The notes below the pieces were generated by a model. The model was not told where the DNA came from. It did no database searches and worked only from the letters and a program-made list of their open reading frames with translations. DNA of 64,000 bases from JBMNFI01 sp050949225 (lineage in GTDB: Bacteria; Bacillota; Dehalobacteriia; UBA4068), in the NCBI GenBank assembly GCA_050949225.1, contig JBMNFI010000002.1:1-64000 (forward strand), written 5' to 3'. The position numbers and the translations under genes are program-made. Positions 49,830-58,903 of the stretch are shown piece by piece (positions within the stretch are counted from its first letter, which is position 1; every line of letters starts with the position of its first letter).

Positions 49830-51749
49830 TTATTCCTTTTCAATCATATGCTTTCTTTTTTCTAAATAAACAATCAGCACATTAATATCGGCAGGGGAAA
49901 CTCCCGTGATGCGACTGGCTTGTCCAAGTGAAAGCGGACGGTTTTTTTGCAATTTTTGTGTCGCTTCTGTGGACAGGCCCCTAATCTCTTGATAGTCAAT
50001 GTCCACAGGCAAAACTTTTCTTTCCAGCTTGCTAAAACGTTCCACCTGTCTTTGTTGTTTAGCTATATATCCGGCATACTTGCAGCTGATTTCTACTACC
50101 TCTGCCGCTTGTTCATTTAAAGGTTGAGAAGGGGGAGAAACCGCAGATATCTGTGCATAGTCCAGATGTGGCCGCCGCAAAAGTTCTGCATATGTGGCAT
50201 TAATCGTAGGAGCCAGTCCTAATTGAACACGTTCTGCTTGAGTAGGGCGCAATCTGCTTAGGCGGGCAATTTCTCCCTCGCAAACGGCTTTCTTTTGTGC
50301 ATAAAAATTAGCCCTTTTATCATCTATTAAGCCCCACTTTTGTCCTTTTTCCGTCAATCTGGCATCAGCATTATCCTGTCTTAACAGTAGACGATATTCC
50401 GCCAAAGAGGTAAAAAGACGATAAGGCTCCGTAACCCCTTTAGTCACCAGGTCATCGATCATTACGCCAAGGTAGGCCTCCGCTCTGTTTAACGTAAAAG
50501 GAGGCAAGTTAAGAATGTCGGCAGCAGCGTTTGTGCCGGCTAAAAGCCCTTGTGCTGCGGCCTCCTCATAGCCGGAGGTTCCGTTAAGCTGTCCGGCGGA
50601 AAACAATCCTGCGATTTCCTTATGTGCCAAGCGATTATTCAGTTGCAGTGGGTCAAGGCAATCATATTCAATAGCATAGGCAGGCCGAACAATCTGCACC
50701 TTCTCTAAACCCGGGATAGTGCGTAAGAAGGTGGTCTGAACTTCTTCCGGCAAGCTCGAAGACATTCCTTGCACATAATACTCCCGACAATCCAGACCCT
50801 CAGGCTCTAAAAAGAGCTGATGAGCCGATCGATCAGCAAAGCGCACAACCTTATCCTCAATGGAAGGGCAGTAACGTGCACCTACGCCGGTAATTGTGCC
50901 TGAATAAAGGGGTGAGCGGTGAAGGTTGTCTCTAATAACTTGATGGGTTTTTTCATTAGTGTAGCTCAACCAGCAGGGGATACGGGGCCGCAACAGGGCT
51001 TCTTCCCTAGTAGTTAAATAGGAAAAAGCCAGGCCACTATCATCTCCGGGCTGCTCGATGGTTTTGCTGAAATCAATGCTGCGCTTATCCACTCTGGCGG
51101 GGGTTCCTGTTTTGAATCTGGACAAAGGCAAGCCCAGATCGCGTAGATAGTTGCCCAGGGATAATGCCGCATGATGACCTACCGGCCCGGACTCATAACT
51201 GAATTCACCAATAATTACTTTGCCGCCTAAGTAAGTGCCGCAAGCTAAAATGATTTTATCCGCTAAGAAAACGGCTCCATTTGCCAGGCGAACCCCTCTT
51301 ACACAGGCATTTTTCATCTCTAGCTCGGTGACTTCTCCCTGGCGCAAAGTAAGGTTTTCAGTGTGTTCCAGATAGCGGCGCATATTAATCTGATAGGAAG
51401 GCTTATCTATCTGAGCACGTAAGGCTTGTACTGCAGGGCCTTTGCCGGTATTAAGCATACGGATTTGGATTTGACTGCTGTCGGTGATTAACCCCATGGC
51501 GCCACCCAGAGCATCAATTTCCCGCACCAAAACACTTTTAGCCGGGCCGCCTATAGCGGGGTTGCAGGGGGTAAGGGCGATTGCCTCCGGACTTATTGTT
51601 AAAAGCAGTGTTTTAACGCCCATACGTGCAGCAGCTAAAGCGGCCTCACAGCCGGCATGGCCACCACCCACCACAATTACCTGATATTCACCGGCAACAA
51701 AAGAGCTGGCTTTTCTTTTCTTGTTATTTAATAGTTGTTTTTGACCCAT
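49830..51749 (-). CDS. mnmG: tRNA uridine-34 carboxymethylaminomethyl enzyme MnmG
   Basis: 639 residues from ATG 51749 (GAGGGG 7 bases upstream). The FAD motif VVGGGHAGCEAALAAARMG starts near residue 25, about 20 residues later than in most relatives, so there is a short extra N-terminus (QKQLLNNKKRKASS). Other family blocks are NPAIGGPAKSVLVREIDALGG, RFKTGTPARVD and SGYEEAAAQGLLAGTNAA. With MnmE it builds the cmnm5 group on U34 of several tRNAs. mnmE lies directly upstream, 30 bp away. Confidence 0.97.
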   Translation of the reverse strand: MGQKQLLNNKKRKASSFVAGEYQVIVVGGGHAGCEAALAAARMGVKTLLLTISPEAIALTPCNPAIGGPAKSVLVREIDALGGAMGLITDSSQIQIRMLNTGKGPAVQALRAQIDKPSYQINMRRYLEHTENLTLRQGEVTELEMKNACVRGVRLANGAVFLADKIILACGTYLGGKVIIGEFSYESGPVGHHAALSLGNYLRDLGLPLSRFKTGTPARVDKRSIDFSKTIEQPGDDSGLAFSYLTTREEALLRPRIPCWLSYTNEKTHQVIRDNLHRSPLYSGTITGVGARYCPSIEDKVVRFADRSAHQLFLEPEGLDCREYYVQGMSSSLPEEVQTTFLRTIPGLEKVQIVRPAYAIEYDCLDPLQLNNRLAHKEIAGLFSAGQLNGTSGYEEAAAQGLLAGTNAAADILNLPPFTLNRAEAYLGVMIDDLVTKGVTEPYRLFTSLAEYRLLLRQDNADARLTEKGQKWGLIDDKRANFYAQKKAVCEGEIARLSRLRPTQAERVQLGLAPTINATYAELLRRPHLDYAQISAVSPPSQPLNEQAAEVVEISCKYAGYIAKQQRQVERFSKLERKVLPVDIDYQEIRGLSTEATQKLQKNRPLSLGQASRITGVSPADINVLIVYLEKRKHMIEKE

Positions 51750-51779
51750 CAATGTCCCCTCTGAATTGTTTAATATCGA

Positions 51780-53174
51780 CTATTTGCCTAAGCAAAACTT
51801 ACTGAAAATCCTTGCAATAACTTCTTCACCGGCTGTTTTGCCACTAATTTCACCGAAATACTGCCAAGCTTCTTCTAAGTCAATGGCAGCAATATCAACC
51901 GGGTAACCATCATTTAAGGCTTTTATGGATCGCTCCAGTGATTTTTTAGCAGAAATAAGCGCCTCTTGATGACGTGCATTGTTAATCAAATGGTCTCGCT
52001 GCCCGGAAAGCCCTTCTGTTAAAACCAGCTGTTTAATGGTTTGTTCTAATTGATCTAATCCGTCTCCGGTTTTGGCTGAAACAGAGATACATGGTACTTG
52101 TGGATACTGCTTTTTAACAAAGTTAATTGTCTCTTTAGCACCGGCTAAGTCATTTTTGTTTACTATGACCACTATTTTTTTCTCGTTAAATGATGTAAGC
52201 AGAGACTCTTCTTCTGTTAACAACGGTCGTGAACCATCTAAAACTAATAAAATCAGTTGGGCGGACTCTGCCACTTGATGTGTTTTATCTATACCTAAAG
52301 TTTCTACCTCGTCAGCAGACTCCCGTAATCCGGCCGTATCGCTCAAAATAATTGGTAAACCACCTAAATTAAGATACTCTTCGATCACATCACGAGTGGT
52401 CCCCGGCACAGATGTGACAATTGCCCTTTCTTCTGCCAAAAGTGCGTTTAGAATACTTGATTTACCTACATTGGTAGCGCCTAAAAGGCAGGTTTTGATC
52501 CCCTCTTTGATAATTCTTCCCTCTTGAGCACCCGCTAGAAGCTTTTTTATCTGCTTAATAAGCGGTTTTATCTGTGTAATCGCTTCCTGCGAACTTAATG
52601 CATCCTCATCATCAGGAAAGTCAACACCCACTTCAATTTGTGCCAAAATATCCAAAAGCTCATCTTCAATCGCTTGTAAAGCACGACTTAATTTGCCGGT
52701 AAGCTGCTGTGCTAACATGTCGGCAGCCTGTGGAGTAGGGGCATCAATCAGATCGTTGACTGCTTCTGCCTGAGTCAAATCCACACGACCATGCAAAAAG
52801 GCACGCAAGGTATATTCCCCCGGTTGAGCTAGCCGGGCTCCGGCCGCTATGGCCGCCGCTAAAACCCGAGTAGGGGATTGCATCCCTCCATGACACTGTA
52901 ATTCCACTACATCTTCACCTGTATAAGAATGTGGCGCGGGCATATAAACAACCAAGGCTTCATCAATAAGTTGCTTGTTTTGATCATAAAGATTGCTATA
53001 TTTCATCTGTCTGGCAGGTAGCTCTGTTAATTGCGACAAAAGCAAGCCGATTTTTAAAGATTTTTTGCCGCTCAGGCGCACAATGCTAATTCCGCCACTA
53101 CCAATAGGTGTAGCAATCGCCGCAATTGTCTCATCCAGTCCGTATTCACTTAATTTATTGGCGGTTTTTTTCAT
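51780..53174 (-). CDS. mnmE: tRNA modification GTPase MnmE
   Basis: 464 residues, full length. The N-terminal tetrahydrofolate-binding domain has IAAIATPIGSGGISIVRLSG and YTGEDVVELQCHGG. The G domain has GATNVGKSSILNALL (about 230), TTRDV, DTAGLRE and NKND. The protein ends in the CLGK motif, whose cysteine is characteristic. It partners with MnmG at the tRNA wobble uridine. It is 88 bp downstream of the jag terminator, so it may start a separate transcript with mnmG. Confidence 0.97.
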   Translation of the reverse strand: MKKTANKLSEYGLDETIAAIATPIGSGGISIVRLSGKKSLKIGLLLSQLTELPARQMKYSNLYDQNKQLIDEALVVYMPAPHSYTGEDVVELQCHGGMQSPTRVLAAAIAAGARLAQPGEYTLRAFLHGRVDLTQAEAVNDLIDAPTPQAADMLAQQLTGKLSRALQAIEDELLDILAQIEVGVDFPDDEDALSSQEAITQIKPLIKQIKKLLAGAQEGRIIKEGIKTCLLGATNVGKSSILNALLAEERAIVTSVPGTTRDVIEEYLNLGGLPIILSDTAGLRESADEVETLGIDKTHQVAESAQLILLVLDGSRPLLTEEESLLTSFNEKKIVVIVNKNDLAGAKETINFVKKQYPQVPCISVSAKTGDGLDQLEQTIKQLVLTEGLSGQRDHLINNARHQEALISAKKSLERSIKALNDGYPVDIAAIDLEEAWQYFGEISGKTAGEEVIARIFSKFCLGK

Positions 53175-53231
53175 AATATTTTCTTTCTCTATAATATTAT
53201 TTGTTCTGCAGATTGTTTTTTAATTAAAAAC

Positions 53232-53258
53232 AAACCCGACTTTTTTTGTCGGGTTGTT
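53232..53258 (-). terminator. Terminator after jag
   Basis: On the minus strand CAACCCGAC pairs with GTCGGGTTTG around a seven-A loop, followed by TTTTT. It separates jag from mnmE. Confidence 0.82.
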
Positions 53259-53261
53259 CTG

Positions 53262-54113
53262 TTATTTGTTTTTACGTTTTTTAACAATTACTATGCGTCT
53301 GTATGGCTCATCACCGCAGCTTAGAGTATCAACCCTTTTATCGTCCTGCAATGCCATATGGATAATCCGTCTTTCATGTGGATTCATGGGGTCCAGTTCC
53401 AGCCGACGTCCGGAACGAACCGCCTGATCTGCCATCTTCCTAGCTAAATTATGAAGAGTTTTTTTTCTGCTTTTACGATACCCTTCAACATCAAAAACAA
53501 TCCGTGTATGTTCCTCTTTTCCTCTATTAATAATTAAATTAGTTAGGTACTGCAAAGAATTGATGGTTTCGCCACGACGTCCAATTAAAGAACCTAAACC
53601 GACACCGAAAAAAGAAATCCATAAAATATTATCCTTGACTTTTGATTCATGAGTGGGATTTAATTTCATTTTGGCCAATATCGGCTCCATAAAGGCTAAG
53701 GCCTCTTGTTCCGCTGAGATAAATTTACCAAAAGGAGCAACTCCTTTAACCTCTTTAACCTCTTTATTTGTTTTATTAGCAGGTTGATCTTCCTTTTTTT
53801 GAACAGAATCAAAAGTAACAGCTTTTGCTTCTCCTTCACTCTTTGCTTTGTCGGGAGCAACAACTTCAGCCGTCGGCTTTGATTTTTTTACCGGTCTATG
53901 TATTTCAGAGGAGGGTTTTTTTTCTTCTTCTTTTTGTGCTTTTTGAACAGTAACCTGCACTTTTGCCGGTTTACCACCTAAACCTAAAAAACCTCTACTA
54001 CCTACATCCAAAACATCCACTTCTACTTCATCTAATCCGACACCGGCCGCCTCGCAAGCTGCCGTTAAAGCAGCTTCTACAGTTTTTCCGGTACCTTCAA
54101 AAACATTGTTCAT
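53262..54113 (-). CDS. jag: RNA-binding protein Jag / KhpB
   Basis: 283 residues. The N-terminal Jag_N domain (about 1-52) ends DVGSRGFLGLGGKPAKVQV. A Lys/Glu-rich linker of about 80 residues leads to a KH domain (about 155-210, GSLIGRRGETINSLQYLTN) and an R3H domain (about 215-280, RKSRKKTLHNLARKMADQ and MNPHERRIIHMALQ). It binds RNA and affects cell elongation and division in Firmicutes. It follows yidC by 46 bp, the usual order. Confidence 0.96.
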   Translation of the reverse strand: MNNVFEGTGKTVEAALTAACEAAGVGLDEVEVDVLDVGSRGFLGLGGKPAKVQVTVQKAQKEEEKKPSSEIHRPVKKSKPTAEVVAPDKAKSEGEAKAVTFDSVQKKEDQPANKTNKEVKEVKGVAPFGKFISAEQEALAFMEPILAKMKLNPTHESKVKDNILWISFFGVGLGSLIGRRGETINSLQYLTNLIINRGKEEHTRIVFDVEGYRKSRKKTLHNLARKMADQAVRSGRRLELDPMNPHERRIIHMALQDDKRVDTLSCGDEPYRRIVIVKKRKNK

Positions 54114-54159
54114 TTTTTACACCCCTTGTTTGTTTTAAGGCGTTATTATCAAGCATAAC

Positions 54160-55284
54160 TCATTTTTTTCTGCGCAATTGCCGCTTTTTGCTGCCCTTTT
54201 TAACCTTGGATCTCATTTCCTCAGAAAGAGGTTTGGATTCCGGTAAAGGCTTATTGGTTTTAGCAGCGGAAGCACCCTCGTCTATTCTAACTGATCCATC
54301 GGGAGTGCTGATATATCCTCCGGTTTCATCATCTGAACGCTTAGACCAAGGATGATCCCCATCAAAAATTTCATTTTGAGTTAGCTTCGTTTTAACTTCT
54401 TGGCCTTTATCCTTATTATCCTTGCCCTCCTTGCCTCTTTTAGCTGCCTTTTCTTTGGCTTTTTTTTCTTTTTCCGCTTGCGCTGCAGCAACAGCTCTAT
54501 CCAATTCTGAGAGTTTTCGATGTTCTTTTTGATGTCTCTTTTTAGGATCAAGTAAAGCTTCTTGCTCCAGTTTTTCTTCTGCTAAAAGTTCTTCTTTAGC
54601 ACATTTTCTATTAACCATAATCTGCTGCACACCACCGAGAACACTGAAACTAATCCAATAAAGACTTAGTGCGGCCGGGAAATTTCTGGAGATAAAACCA
54701 AAGAAGATCGGCATAAAGTAAAGCATCATCTTTTGACTCGGATTAGAGCTATCAACGGTGGACATTTTTTGCTGTAAAAAAGTGGCAAGACCAACTATAA
54801 CTGGTAAAATCCAACCCGTAGGATCCGGCAAGGAAAGACTGTCTATCCAGAAAAAAGAATAGTTCACTCCTTCGGGAGGAACAAAGCTATAGATAGTACG
54901 ATATAAAGCAATCAAAATAGGCATTTGAATCAACAAAGGCAAACAACCGCTTAAAGGATTTATATCATATTCTCTATAAATACGAAAAGTTTCCTCATTT
55001 TTCTTTTGCGGATCGTTTTCATATTTTTGATTGATCTCCATAATCAAAGGCTGGATCTTCTGCATGCCACGCATTGATCGCATTTGTTTAAGAGTTAACG
55101 GATAAAGAGCAAGTTTGATAACAATTGTAAAAAGTACGATAGCTAAGGCATAACTGGGTAAGTTAACTATATCAGTAAATTGATATAATATGTTTAAAAA
55201 CCAAGCTAAAGCATCCTTAATAGCATTCCAGCCATTGGATATTCCTAATAAATTGTTAGAGATATTGAAAAAAAATTCCAACAT
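54160..55284 (-). CDS. yidC: Membrane protein insertase YidC (SpoIIIJ type)
   Basis: 374 residues, longer than a typical Gram-positive YidC because of a basic C-terminal tail of about 145 residues. Helices: an N-terminal segment (about 1-12), ALAIVLFTIVIKLALYPLTL (about 46-65), PLLIQMPILIALYRTIY (about 117-133), GWILPVIVGLATFLQQ (about 155-170) and the last span NFPAALSLYWISFSVLGGVQQI. The hydrophilic-groove arginine is in the TM1 region KLALYPLTLKQMRSMRGM. The tail is rich in Lys/Glu (EKLEQEALLDPKKRHQKE) and may contact ribosomes. No lipobox is seen at the start. Confidence 0.95.
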   Translation of the reverse strand: MLEFFFNISNNLLGISNGWNAIKDALAWFLNILYQFTDIVNLPSYALAIVLFTIVIKLALYPLTLKQMRSMRGMQKIQPLIMEINQKYENDPQKKNEETFRIYREYDINPLSGCLPLLIQMPILIALYRTIYSFVPPEGVNYSFFWIDSLSLPDPTGWILPVIVGLATFLQQKMSTVDSSNPSQKMMLYFMPIFFGFISRNFPAALSLYWISFSVLGGVQQIMVNRKCAKEELLAEEKLEQEALLDPKKRHQKEHRKLSELDRAVAAAQAEKEKKAKEKAAKRGKEGKDNKDKGQEVKTKLTQNEIFDGDHPWSKRSDDETGGYISTPDGSVRIDEGASAAKTNKPLPESKPLSEEMRSKVKKGSKKRQLRRKK

Positions 55285-55342
55285 TAATTATCTCCTTTGT
55301 AATCTACAGTTATTTTTATGTTGGCTGCTACGACAGCCTAGT

Positions 55343-55597
55343 TTATTTATTTGTTTTCCATAAGTTTTTTTCCATAGTAAAAGGTAAATCAGGAACGGGA
55401 TCAAAACCCCCTGGATTAAAAGGATGACAACGACAAAGACGTTTAAATCCTAACCAGAAACCCCTTACCGCGCCATAGCGGGTTATGGCTTCCAAAGTAT
55501 ATTGTGAACAGGTAGGATAATAACGACAATGTGCTCCCAATAAGGGAGAAATAGCCATCTGATAAAATTTAATCATTGCAATCATTATTTTAGCCAT
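55343..55597 (-). CDS. yidD: Membrane protein insertion efficiency factor YidD
   Basis: 84 residues. The N-terminal amphipathic helix (IMIAMIKFYQMAISPLLG) is followed by CRYYPTCSQYTLEAI, with the conserved Cys residues, and by GFWLGFKRLCRCHPFNPGGFDPVP, the haemolysin-A-like YidD signature. It aids YidC-dependent insertion. It sits between rnpA and yidC as usual. The last residues (FTMEKNLWKTNK) are the variable tail. Confidence 0.97.
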   Translation of the reverse strand: MAKIMIAMIKFYQMAISPLLGAHCRYYPTCSQYTLEAITRYGAVRGFWLGFKRLCRCHPFNPGGFDPVPDLPFTMEKNLWKTNK

Positions 55598-55712
55598 TTT
55601 TTATCCTTTAAAAGACTGCTTTATTGCTGCCATTTTTACCAAAATAACAACAATAATAATCATACAATTCCCATAATCGTTTTCAAACTCCATTATTTGT
55701 TACTTGCACAGA

Positions 55713-56045
55713 TCAAGGAACTTTTTTAAGCGCCATTACAATTTCTTCTTTCACTTGTTTAAAAGACATTTTATCAGCATTTTTTCTTATAATAAATATA
55801 TAATCATACTGAAGTGGGAAACTATCCGCCATTTTGCGGCAAGCCTCCTTAAAGCGTCTTTTAAGCAGATTTCTTTGTACTGCTTTACCTGTTTTTTTAG
55901 AGATAGAAAAACCAATTCTAAATCCCTTTTGCCTGCGGTTTTTTCGATAATAAAAGACAAAACCTCGATAGGCATGGGATTTCCCATATCGATAAATTAT
56001 TCTAAAATCTCTGTTTTTTTGTAAACGATTTTCTTTATCTAACAT
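55713..56045 (-). CDS. rnpA: Ribonuclease P protein component
   Basis: 110 residues. The RNR box RIGFSISKKTGKAVQRNLLKRRFKEACR (about 41-68, read in parts) is the RNase P protein signature, preceded by LQKNRDFRIIYRYGKS. It binds the catalytic RNA that trims tRNA 5' ends. The start lies 5 bp after the rpmH stop, so translation is coupled. The C-terminus ends KEEIVMALKKVP. Confidence 0.97.
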   Translation of the reverse strand: MLDKENRLQKNRDFRIIYRYGKSHAYRGFVFYYRKNRRQKGFRIGFSISKKTGKAVQRNLLKRRFKEACRKMADSFPLQYDYIFIIRKNADKMSFKQVKEEIVMALKKVP

Positions 56046-56050
56046 AGAGC

Positions 56051-56185
56051 TTAAGCTGATAAGACTTTTCTGCCTTTAGCACGTCTTCTTCTTAAAACAT
56101 TACGACCACCTTTACTGCTCATTCGAGACATAAAGCCATGTACTCTTTTATGAACACGTTTTTTGGGCTGATAAGTTCTTTTCAT
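56051..56185 (-). CDS. rpmH: Ribosomal protein L34
   Basis: 44 residues (ATG 56185, TAA 56051-56053), behind AAGGAGG. The sequence MKRTYQPKKR, then HGFMSRMSSKGGRNVLRRRR and ending KVLSA is the standard very basic L34. It is the first gene of the leftward rpmH-rnpA-yidD-yidC-jag block at the origin. It belongs to the large ribosomal subunit. Confidence 0.98.
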   Translation of the reverse strand: MKRTYQPKKRVHKRVHGFMSRMSSKGGRNVLRRRRAKGRKVLSA

Positions 56186-57016
56186 TATGAATGCATCCTC
56201 CTTCATTAAAAATAATCATTCTATATTTAGACCTCTTTTAAGACATTCCGTTAGAACAGTCTTTTGATACTTTTTTAGACTGTTTGATAAATTGTACTAC
56301 CAATTATATCTTTCATCTTTATATGAATAAATCTTAAAAAAGTCTAACAGTGAAATTATATCTTAAAAAATAATTTTAGTCAACCAAGACTTGTATTTTT
56401 AGCTTAAACCTACATCAATATATTAGATACAAAAATTTACCTTTGATGCTGCAATTTTTTAGATATTCTCAGATGCTTCGGATATCGTATAGTTAAGACT
56501 CCTTTAAACCTTTTACCAAGGATTTTTCCTTACAATATTTCAACTAAGAAGAGTTTTTTAACCAATTTTCCTGCAGTTACATTTGAGATAATATTTTCGC
56601 AGTTCTGGAAAGAACTTGCTTAACTTAAACGATGAAGATTCTCAATCCATTACTTGAATTCGTTGGCATATCGAGACCATTTTGAAACACTGTTTAATAT
56701 TATTATTTCCTTTTTCAAGTTTAACCTGTTAAAATTTTTATGTCCATAATTCAAATACTAAAATCAGCTATTATTTTTTATTAGTATTTGATAGCTCTTA
56801 CAGATTGTCGCCAAAAATTTTTCAATATCTCCATCTTCTTTATTGAAATTGTGGATAAATTTTGTTATCATTACTAATACAGCCTGTTTTTATATACTTA
56901 TCCACTGTTTTATTGAAAATGTGTTCGTAAGATTTTTTTACAACTATGTTTTTGTGGATAACTTTAATATTATACTTTCATTTATTAGCGAATTGGCGGA
57001 AATAGGGGGATTAATA
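56186..57016. other. rpmH-dnaA intergenic region, part of oriC
   Basis: 831 bp without a gene, strongly AT-rich on its dnaA side. Three DnaA boxes are seen near dnaA: TGTGGATAA at 56850-56858, TTATCCACT at 56898-56906 and TGTGGATAA at 56953-56961. They likely serve dnaA autoregulation and origin function. The half near rpmH holds the rpmH promoter region but no other element I could name. Confidence 0.8.
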
Positions 57017-58363
57017 GTGGAAAATGTTTGGCTAAAAACACTTGATTTAATAAAAATGGATATTGGTTCTGCACGTTTTGATCGCTGGTTTTGTTCCGTA
57101 GAAAACATAACTCTTCGTAATGGCACCGTTTATATAACTGTACCCGATGAATATGCTCAGGAATATATGCAGCAATCTTTTTATAAAAGTATCAAAAAAA
57201 ACCTTAAACTGGTTTCCAACCAAAACTTGGATGTTTATTTTGTAACTAATGACGAAATAATACCGGAAGAAGAAAATAATACGAATAACAAAACTCCTAA
57301 AAATAATATTTTAGAATTTTCTGAAGTGGCAGGTAATGGATTTCAATTCAATCCACGTTATACTTTTGATTCTTTTGTGGTGGGAAATTCTAATCGTTTT
57401 GCACATGCCGCGGCTATGGCTGTTGCAGACAGGCCATCAAGAACCTATAATCCTTTATTTATTTATGGCGGATCAGGATTAGGAAAAACACATTTAATGC
57501 ATGCTATTGCACAAAAAATTTTAATACAAAACAAACAAACTAATGTAGTATATATTTCTACAGAAAGTTTTACTAATGAATTTATTTCTATGATTAGAAC
57601 CGGTAAAGCTCACGCTTTTAAAAACCGTTATCGCAATGCCGATGTTTTTTTAATAGATGATATTCAATTTTTAGCCGGTAAAAAAGAAACCCAGGAAGAA
57701 TTTTTTCATACTTTCAACGCTCTTCATGATCTGGAAAAACAAATCATTATTACTTCGGACAGACCACCTAAAGAAATAGAAATGTTGGAAGAAAGATTAC
57801 GCTCCCGTTTTGAATGGGGATTAATCACAGATATTCAGCCCCCAGATGTAGAAACTCGCTGTGCTATTTTACAGAGAAAAGCTCTTTCGGAAAATGCTCA
57901 TTTATCTGACGAAGTAATCTTTTTAATCGCTGATAAAATTCATTCCAATATTCGAGAGCTGGAAGGTGCTTTAAATAAAGTAATGCATTTTGCTTTACTG
58001 AATAATATCGTGGATATTGAGGTTTCTCATGTTTTGGAAGCCTTAAAAGAAATTTTACCTAAAGAATCACAACAAAAACCAACTATTGAATTGATTCAAA
58101 AAATTGTTGCTGATCATTTTGATCTACGTATTAATGATATGAAAAGCAAAAAAAGAGATCGTGCTATTTCCTATCCCCGACAAATTGCTATGTATCTTTG
58201 TCGAGATATATTAGATATTTCTTTCCCTAAAATAGGACATGATTTTGGCGGTAGAGATCATTCTACAGTCATTCATGCTTGTGAAAAAATTGATCAATTA
58301 CTTAATTATGACCTGCAGTTAGAAAAAACTATTAAACAATTAACCGCACAAATAACTAAATAA
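57017..58363 (+). CDS. dnaA: Chromosomal replication initiator DnaA
   Basis: 448 residues from GTG 57017 with GGGGG 8 bases upstream; an in-frame start at 56843 would add 58 residues overlapping the DnaA boxes and is rejected. Domain I spans about 1-80. The AAA+ domain has FVVGNSNRFAHAAA, Walker A GGSGLGKTH (about 151-159), Walker B VFLIDDIQF (about 209) and sensor segments EMLEERLRSRFEWGL. Domain IV ends with the DNA-binding signature GGRDHSTVIHACEKI (about 410-424). It unwinds oriC and loads the helicase. The gene has its own terminator before the second oriC region. Confidence 0.98.
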   Translation: MENVWLKTLDLIKMDIGSARFDRWFCSVENITLRNGTVYITVPDEYAQEYMQQSFYKSIKKNLKLVSNQNLDVYFVTNDEIIPEEENNTNNKTPKNNILEFSEVAGNGFQFNPRYTFDSFVVGNSNRFAHAAAMAVADRPSRTYNPLFIYGGSGLGKTHLMHAIAQKILIQNKQTNVVYISTESFTNEFISMIRTGKAHAFKNRYRNADVFLIDDIQFLAGKKETQEEFFHTFNALHDLEKQIIITSDRPPKEIEMLEERLRSRFEWGLITDIQPPDVETRCAILQRKALSENAHLSDEVIFLIADKIHSNIRELEGALNKVMHFALLNNIVDIEVSHVLEALKEILPKESQQKPTIELIQKIVADHFDLRINDMKSKKRDRAISYPRQIAMYLCRDILDISFPKIGHDFGGRDHSTVIHACEKIDQLLNYDLQLEKTIKQLTAQITK

Positions 58364-58383
58364 ACTAAATATAGCCAAATATA

Positions 58384-58418
58384 AAAACTTCTTTAAAGAA
58401 ATTTAAAGAAGTTTTTAT
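58384..58418 (+). terminator. Terminator after dnaA
   Basis: AAAACTTCTTTAAA pairs with TTTAAAGAAGTTTT around GAAA. Confidence 0.78.
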
Positions 58419-58420
58419 AT

Positions 58421-58903
58421 TTATAATAATTATGTGCTGACTACATCTTAATTTAATGGACAGATAATCCTTTTTGACTTATAATAATATTAACATCTTT
58501 AGTGGATAACCTACTTTTTTTGTGTAAAAACAGCTTTTTATCCACGATATCATTATATAATTGTTGAATTATCTGTTGATTTAATATTTTAAATTTATTT
58601 TTATTAAAATTTTTTAGTGTTTTCCCCACAAAACAACTATTTACTTTGTGAAAAAACTGTTTACTACTTTAATATTATGTAGATATCTTTTTGCAGTTTT
58701 CCTGTTAATGGGTAAACTGTTTATAACATTATTATCTGTGCACATGTTTTTTATTTTATAAATAACCAGCGTATGGTAATCTAATAAATTTTTTACCCAT
58801 TATCAACCTATACTACTATTATAACTATTTAATATATTATTATTATGCTAACTTTAAAAAAATATGCTTATTTTATGATATATATAAAATTGGAGGATAA
58901 CTT
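58421..58903. other. dnaA-dnaN intergenic region, probable oriC with unwinding element
   Basis: 483 gene-free, very AT-rich bases. DnaA boxes: AGTGGATAA at 58501-58509 and TTATCCACG at 58538-58546, in opposite orientation. Long A/T runs (58560-58680 and 58780-58870) would suit a DNA-unwinding element and possible DnaA-trio tracts. Having boxes on both sides of dnaA matches the bipartite origins of Firmicutes. The dnaN ribosome site GGAGGATAACTT is at the right end. Confidence 0.8.

Noticed and set aside
56843..57016. 58-residue N-terminal extension of DnaA
   Set aside because: It overlaps two DnaA boxes, has no ribosome site, and DnaA proteins normally start at the GTG at 57017.
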